From contig JAFAEZ010000192.1 in the NCBI GenBank assembly GCA_023423775.1, positions 1 to 10,923 of the forward strand: a DNA stretch of 10,923 nt, in the 5' to 3' direction. The translations under genes and the position numbers were made by a program. The DNA is from Pseudomonadota bacterium. GTDB lineage: Bacteria; Pseudomonadota; Alphaproteobacteria; Sphingomonadales; Sphingomonadaceae. This document shows, one piece after another, positions 8,035-10,923 of the stretch (position 1 is its first letter; every line of letters starts with the position of its first letter). The notes below the pieces were generated by a model that made no database searches, had not been told where the DNA came from, and worked only from the letters and a program-made list of their open reading frames with translations.

Positions 8035-8311
8035 TATATTCCCGCTCTCCCATGCTGGAGGGTCGGCGCGACCCCGCTTTTTGCCTACTCTAGCAAACCG
8101 GTTTCCGTCGCAACCCCGTGCGGGCATGTTTTGGCGCGCCGAGATTCAATCGGCGCCGGAAAGGCGGCCGGTCGCACTGTTGCGAGGGCGGCGCCTCTAT
8201 GATCATCTGGCTTCCCCCCGACGCCTGTCGGCGCCCACCTTCAGGGACCGGCGCGGCACACGACGATTGCCGGCACCGCCCGGATCCACGGTTCCGGCAG
8301 CTGCGCGGCGG
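8035..8311 (-). promoter_or_regulatory. mrp operon leader and usp-mrp intergenic region
   Basis: These 277 bases between usp and mrpA hold no credible gene. Three small dyads lie close to the mrpA start: GGGTCG-GCG-CGACCC at 8060-8074, TTTGC-N8-GCAAA at 8080-8097, and the perfect palindrome AAACCGGTTT at 8095-8104. A weak -35/-10 guess on the minus strand is TTGCGA then TAGAGT with only 15 bases between, so I do not assign a promoter. I see no T-tract hairpin ending usp, and usp transcription may run into mrp. Confidence 0.35.
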
Positions 8312-9187
8312 TCACCTGCCCGCAGGCGCGCGCTCCTCACCACCCGCCGGCACGACCAGGACGTCGCAGGCAGCGTCGACCAGCACGCCTTGCGCGACGC
8401 TGCCGAGCATCAGTCGCTGGAGCCCCTTGCGCTGGTTGGTGCCGACCACGATCAGGTCGGCATCCAGCTCCGCGGCGCTGGCGAGGATCGCCGATGCCGG
8501 CGCACCGCGCGCCGGCCGCAAGAGGCGGCGCGGCCGTAGGGGCGCAAGCTCGGCCAGGAAGGCGTCGAACTCCGCCGCGGCACGCCTCTCCTCCTCCCCG
8601 ACATAATGGTCCACCGTCACCGGTGACTCCATCGCGCGCTTCATCATTCCCGCCGCGGGGGCATCGAACAGGTGCAGGGCGAATAGCGTCGACTGGCCGA
8701 GCAGCCCGAGCCGTTGCGCCGCCACGGCGGCCGAACGCGACGCCGCATCGAGATCGAGCGCCAGCAGCGTCCGCTGGTACGGCCCGGCGGGCACCGCATT
8801 GGCCATCAGGACCGGGCGACGGCTGCGGCGGATGGTGCGCTCGGCGGTCGTGCCTACGAACATGTCGAGCAGCTGGCGCCGGTGCGGGCCGACCACGACC
8901 AGATCGGCATTCACGTCGTCCGAGGCCTGGAGGATCGCGGCAAAGGCGTCGCCCGCGGCAATGGCGAAGTCTGCCGCAACGCCATCGACGTCGGCGATGG
9001 TCGCCGCGGTCTCGCGCAGCAACGTCGCGGCGGCGTCGCGCTGGGAATCGATCAGATAGGCTGGACGATCGTCGTCAACCGCATGGACCAGAGTGAGGGA
9101 GGCATTCGCCGCGCGCGCAAGCAGGACGGCGCGACGCAGGGCGCGATCCGATCGCGTCGAGAAATCTGTGGCGGCCAGGATCCGCAT
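8312..9187 (-). CDS. Tandem-domain universal stress protein (UspA family)
   Basis: The product has 291 residues with two consecutive UspA folds, domain 1 about 1-140 and domain 2 about 142-283. Each begins with a beta strand and the typical Asp (MRILAATDFSTRSDRAL; TLLALDLDAAS). Domain 2 ends with VVGTNQRKGLQRLMLGSVAQGVL, which resembles the ATP-binding motif G-X2-G-X9-G-S but has Gln in place of the second Gly. Domain 1 has VVGPHRRQLLDMFVGTTAERTI, one residue shorter and without that Gly. ATP binding is therefore uncertain in both. Such cytoplasmic proteins are induced by starvation and other stresses; the partner is not known. ATG 9187 was chosen for the strong GGGAGG four bases upstream and because the fold starts there, rather than a start 18 bases upstream. 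It lies between the csbD terminator and the mrp operon on the same strand. Confidence 0.93.
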   Translation of the reverse strand: MRILAATDFSTRSDRALRRAVLLARAANASLTLVHAVDDDRPAYLIDSQRDAAATLLRETAATIADVDGVAADFAIAAGDAFAAILQASDDVNADLVVVGPHRRQLLDMFVGTTAERTIRRSRRPVLMANAVPAGPYQRTLLALDLDAASRSAAVAAQRLGLLGQSTLFALHLFDAPAAGMMKRAMESPVTVDHYVGEEERRAAAEFDAFLAELAPLRPRRLLRPARGAPASAILASAAELDADLIVVGTNQRKGLQRLMLGSVAQGVLVDAACDVLVVPAGGEERAPAGR

Positions 9188-9191
9188 TACG

Positions 9192-9197
9192 CCTCCC
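9192..9197 (-). promoter_or_regulatory. Ribosome binding site of the universal stress protein gene
   Basis: GGGAGG on the minus strand, followed by CGTA and then ATG 9187. It is the best Shine-Dalgarno match in the window and fixes this start in preference to the upstream in-frame ATG. Confidence 0.7.
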
Positions 9198-9208
9198 ACC
9201 GCCAAAGA

Positions 9209-9242
9209 CCGCCGGGCGGCTTATTGGTTCCGCCGTCGGCGG
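9209..9242 (-). promoter_or_regulatory. Pair of CCGCC/GGCGG dyads upstream of usp
   Basis: Two inverted repeats with the same arms, CCGCC-G-GGCGG at 9209-9219 and CCGCC-GTC-GGCGG at 9230-9242, have centres 22 bases apart, about two helical turns. They flank an AT-richer stretch just before the usp ribosome site. They could be a repressor site or leader hairpins, but such arms arise easily in DNA this rich in G and C. Confidence 0.3.
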
Positions 9243-9275
9243 GGCGCGCAAGACACAGGCGTGGGCAGTACGCGG

Positions 9276-9304
9276 AAAAGGGGGCGGCCGATGTGCCGCC
9301 CCTT
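9276..9304 (-). terminator. Intrinsic terminator of the csbD-like gene
   Basis: On the minus strand the sequence is GGGGCGGC, a 6-base loop, GCCGCCCC, then C and TTTT. The 8-base-pair G/C stem begins about 15 bases after the csbD stop and is followed directly by the T tract. This should separate csbD transcription from usp. Confidence 0.8.
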
Positions 9305-9317
9305 CGTCAAATCGGGG

Positions 9318-9536
9318 TCAGCGATCCCTGCCGTCGGTAGCCTCGCGTGCCTTGTCCTTGAGCCCGCCCCAGGCATTCTGGAGCTTGCCCTCGGCTTGGT
9401 CGGCCTGGCCTTCGCGCTTCATCTTCTCGTCGCCAAGGATGCTGCCGGCGGCTTCCTTCAGATCGCCGCCCATCTTCTTCATGCTGCCTTCGGTGCGGTC
9501 GGGATCGATGCCCCGGTCGGTGTCGCGATCGTTCAT
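9318..9536 (-). CDS. CsbD-like stress protein
   Basis: The product has 72 residues, is very hydrophilic and rich in Lys, Asp, Glu and Gly. The core DLKEAAGSILGDEKMKREGQ and DQAEGKLQNAWGGLKDKARE matches the CsbD/YjbJ family, whose members are abundant under general stress but have no settled biochemical role. The family's usual length is 60-70. ATG 9536 was chosen because AAGGA lies 8 bases upstream and the family starts here; the open frame continues upstream to 9611 without similarity. The first 15 residues (NDRDTDRGIDPDRTEG) are a charged leader ahead of the usual core. An intrinsic terminator follows. No signal peptide, so it is probably cytoplasmic. Confidence 0.9.
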   Translation of the reverse strand: MNDRDTDRGIDPDRTEGSMKKMGGDLKEAAGSILGDEKMKREGQADQAEGKLQNAWGGLKDKAREATDGRDR

Positions 9537-9544
9537 CCTCTTGG

Positions 9545-9549
9545 TCCTT
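9545..9549 (-). promoter_or_regulatory. Ribosome binding site of the csbD-like gene
   Basis: AAGGA on the minus strand, 8 bases before ATG 9536. It supports this start in preference to the in-frame ATG at 9611. Confidence 0.55.
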
Positions 9550-9644
9550 GCTTGGCCTACGTTGTTCCTGAAACGGGCGAGCAAGGAAAACGTTTCGCGA
9601 ATCAAGGGCATAGGAGCCGCGGGCCGCAGCGCCCCCGATGCGGT

Positions 9645-9806
9645 CTATGGCGCCTCGTCGAGGGCCGGCGTGCGCGATGAAGCCTTCAGATATTCCTGTG
9701 CGAGGCGCGCGTGGCTCTGCCGGGCGACGCTATGCGTGGCCTGCGCCGCCGCCTGCTCTTCCTCGCGAGCCCGGCGCGCATAATATTCGGAATCCGCTTC
9801 TTTCAT
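9645..9806 (-). CDS. Small uncharacterised protein, 53 residues
   Basis: ATG 9806 to TAG 9645 gives a hydrophilic, probably helical protein of 53 residues. It begins MKEADSEYYARRAREEEQAA and continues with a His-Ser-Val segment, then SHARLAQEYLKASS. The pattern EYY-RRA-EE, then A-H, then H-LA-YL looks like a family of short hypothetical proteins I associate with Sphingomonadaceae; its function is unknown to me. There is no signal peptide or membrane segment. The ribosome site is modest (GGCAGGG close to the ATG). A TATAAT box lies 59 bases upstream of the start. It stands between the Crp/Fnr gene and csbD on the same strand, so it may be expressed with stress genes. The predicted coding order and the family-like pattern make it more likely real than chance, but it is short. 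Confidence 0.65.
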   Translation of the reverse strand: MKEADSEYYARRAREEEQAAAQATHSVARQSHARLAQEYLKASSRTPALDEAP

Positions 9807-9864
9807 ACCCTGCCGACTCCTGTTCGTCCGCCATCCGACTTAGCCACAATCCGATAAGACGTTC

Positions 9865-9870
9865 ATTATA
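9865..9870 (-). promoter_or_regulatory. Possible -10 box for the 53-residue gene
   Basis: A perfect TATAAT on the minus strand lies in the locally AT-rich 9840-9882 gap, 59 bases before ATG 9806. No -35 box is visible at the right distance (CGCTGG at 17 bases), so the promoter would need an activator, or the match is chance. Confidence 0.35.
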
Positions 9871-9882
9871 CGAGGTTAAAGC

Positions 9883-10629
9883 TCAGGCCAGCGCGGCCTC
9901 ATTCTCGCGCAAGTGCAGATAGGTGCTGTCGAAATCGCCTGCCTTCGCGAGCTTGCTCCAGTCGCCGATGGTCACCGTTCGGCTGGTTCTGCGGTTGATC
10001 AGGCCCTCCACCTCCAGCCGCTTCAGCGTCCGGTTGACGTGCACGGGGGTCAGGCCGACGCAGTCCGCGATCTGCTCCTGCGTCATCGGCAGCTCATAAT
10101 CCGTCGCCTCGCCGAGCCCGGCGACTTTCAAACGCAGCGAGAATTCGCACAGCAGATGGGCGACGCGCATATAGGAATCGCGGCGACCGACATTCGCGAC
10201 CCATTCGCGAAAAATCGAGGCGTCGACCAGGGTATCGAGCCACATCGCCATACCGACATTGGGGTGTTCGAAAGCGAGCTCCTTCGCCATCTCGCGCGGG
10301 ATGAAGGCCACCTCGCACTCGGTGAGCACCTGCACGCTGTGATCGGCGACCCCGAGGAACGCGTTTTGCAGGTCGACCAAGTCGCCCGCCATATGGACGG
10401 AGACGATCTGGCGCGCGCCATCAGCGACGATCTTGTGCCGCATCGCGAAGCCCGAGAGGATCACGCAGCAATGAGTCGCCTTCTCGCGCTCGCGCGCCAG
10501 GAACCCGTGCCGTGCGACGGTCCGGGTCCGGCACGGAAGCCCGAGCAGGGCCGCTTGGTCGGCGGCGTCGAGATTTCCCCAATATGCGAGCTTGCGCAGC
10601 ATCGGGAACAAGGCCGGTCGGGGGGACAT
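9883..10629 (-). CDS. Crp/Fnr-family transcriptional regulator
   Basis: The product has 248 residues: an N-terminal cyclic-nucleotide-binding-type beta barrel (about 15-125), a long dimer helix (about 128-165) and a C-terminal winged helix (about 175-235). The recognition region is MTQEQIADCVGLTPVHVNRTLKRLEVEGLI (182-211), the classic HTH_Crp motif. The N-terminal cysteine cluster of oxygen-sensing Fnr is absent; Cys33, Cys54, Cys55, Cys105, Cys161 and Cys190 are scattered. The GEL and RSA motifs used by Crp to hold cAMP are not seen, so the signal is unknown. ATG 10629 has GGAGAG four bases upstream. It is the first gene of the leftward stress cluster, and its promoter region carries a duplicated operator-like element, which suggests regulation of its own gene or by a relative. 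Confidence 0.92.
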   Translation of the reverse strand: MSPRPALFPMLRKLAYWGNLDAADQAALLGLPCRTRTVARHGFLAREREKATHCCVILSGFAMRHKIVADGARQIVSVHMAGDLVDLQNAFLGVADHSVQVLTECEVAFIPREMAKELAFEHPNVGMAMWLDTLVDASIFREWVANVGRRDSYMRVAHLLCEFSLRLKVAGLGEATDYELPMTQEQIADCVGLTPVHVNRTLKRLEVEGLINRRTSRTVTIGDWSKLAKAGDFDSTYLHLRENEAALA

Positions 10630-10633
10630 AAGG

Positions 10634-10639
10634 CTCTCC
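10634..10639 (-). promoter_or_regulatory. Ribosome binding site of the Crp/Fnr gene
   Basis: GGAGAG on the minus strand, followed by CCTT and ATG 10629. It supports this start over the internal Met10. Confidence 0.6.
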
Positions 10640-10706
10640 GCTATGGCGGGAGCACGACCGTCTCGCAGTCGCCGGCAGGCCAGGGCAGAAAGCCGATGAT
10701 GCGCCC

Positions 10707-10735
10707 ATTATAACCTATGTTGGCGTGCAGGTCTT
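10707..10735 (-). promoter_or_regulatory. Putative promoter of the Crp/Fnr gene
   Basis: A perfect TATAAT (-10) at 10707-10712 on the minus strand lies 77 bases before ATG 10629. With a 17-base spacer the -35 hexamer is AAGACC, which shares GAC with the consensus TTGACA. The region is clearly more AT-rich than its surroundings. The weak -35 would suit a regulated promoter. Confidence 0.5.
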
Positions 10736-10746
10736 GAACCTAGGTT
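10712..10746. repeat. Direct repeat of a near-palindromic AACCTAnGTT element
   Basis: AACCTATGTT at 10712-10721 and AACCTAGGTT at 10737-10746 differ in one base and start 25 bases apart. The second is a perfect 10-base palindrome. The first touches the -10 box and the second lies just upstream of the -35 position of the putative Crp/Fnr promoter, a typical operator arrangement. The bound protein is unknown. Confidence 0.45.
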
Positions 10747-10824
10747 AGGATGCTGTGACCTTACGGGCTGCCGGATCGGCGAACGAGCCCCACACACCCT
10801 TTCGCGCGATCATACTGGCCGACG

Positions 10825-10923
10825 ATGCCGTGTTTCTGCTTCAATCGCCGCGAGGTCGCCGACGCCGACGGCCAGACGCTGCTCACGCTGTCGTTCGGCG
10901 ACGTCGTCGGGGTCGGAGGCTGA
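10825..10923 (+). CDS. Possible 32-residue ORF at the right edge
   Basis: ATG 10825 to TGA at the last base encodes MPCFCFNRREVADADGQTLL followed by TLSFGDVVGVGG. The only codons upstream in frame back to a stop at 10756 give no other ATG or GTG start. There is no Shine-Dalgarno sequence and no clear promoter. I do not recognise it. The Cys-Phe-Cys start is unusual. It may be chance, and in DNA this rich in G and C a short open frame is weak evidence. Confidence 0.25.
   Translation: MPCFCFNRREVADADGQTLLTLSFGDVVGVGG

Noticed and set aside
8060..8082. Terminator-like hairpin followed by five T residues on the plus strand
   Set aside because: No plus-strand gene lies upstream; on the transcribed strand it is in the mrp leader.
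8035..8127. 31-residue N-terminal extension of MrpA starting at ATG 8127
   Set aside because: Charged and unlike the family; the GTG at 8034 gives key residues at the expected MrpA positions.
9205..9231. EcfG-type general stress promoter ahead of usp (GGAAC on the minus strand at 9227-9231)
   Set aside because: The required CGTT-like -10 is missing at 16-17 bases (GGTC/GTCT instead), and the start would fall almost on the ribosome site.
9564..9568. GGAAC upstream of csbD as an EcfG -35 box
   Set aside because: No GTT-containing -10 at the right distance; the following bases run into the ribosome site.
9883..10629. Assignment of the regulator as oxygen-sensing Fnr or as cAMP-binding Crp
   Set aside because: The N-terminal cysteine cluster of Fnr and the cAMP-contact motifs of Crp are not seen; only the family level is supported.

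Overview
The window is GC-rich chromosomal DNA from a Gram-negative bacterium, most likely an alphaproteobacterium and probably a sphingomonad. The reasons are the fused MrpA-MrpB (PhaAB-type) antiporter subunit, the strong G/C bias at third codon positions, and a small EYY-RRA-EE protein of a kind I associate with Sphingomonadaceae. The assignment to family is inference. I see no tRNA, rRNA, CRISPR array, insertion sequence or phage gene.

Left part (1-1996, + strand): the C-terminal half of a membrane-bound PQQ-dependent glucose/quinate-type dehydrogenase, cut by the window edge. A DODA/YgiD-type extradiol dioxygenase overlaps it by 4 bases. The two look translationally coupled.

Centre (2001-8034, - strand): a complete six-gene Mrp (Mnh/Pha) multisubunit Na+/H+ antiporter operon in the order A(B)-C-D-E-F-G. 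Every junction is a 1- or 4-base start/stop overlap. This is a group 2-type layout in which MrpB is fused to the C terminus of MrpA. The operon converges on the dioxygenase gene with only 4 bases between the two stop codons. Its leader (8035-8311) has no credible gene but holds three small dyads.

Right part (8312-10629, - strand): a set of genes with a stress or regulatory look. In transcription order they are a Crp/Fnr-family regulator, an unrecognised 53-residue protein, a CsbD-like protein followed by a clear intrinsic terminator, and a tandem-domain universal stress protein. The regulator has a TATAAT -10 box and two copies of AACCTAnGTT around its promoter. A possible 32-residue ORF reads rightward and ends on the last base of the window.

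The window can be read as ion and pH homeostasis (Mrp) beside general stress proteins (UspA, CsbD) and a transcriptional regulator, with periplasmic sugar oxidation at the left. Shared regulation is plausible but is not shown by the sequence. I did not find a convincing undescribed system. The best leads are the small protein, the regulator's repeated operator-like element, and the dehydrogenase-dioxygenase coupling.
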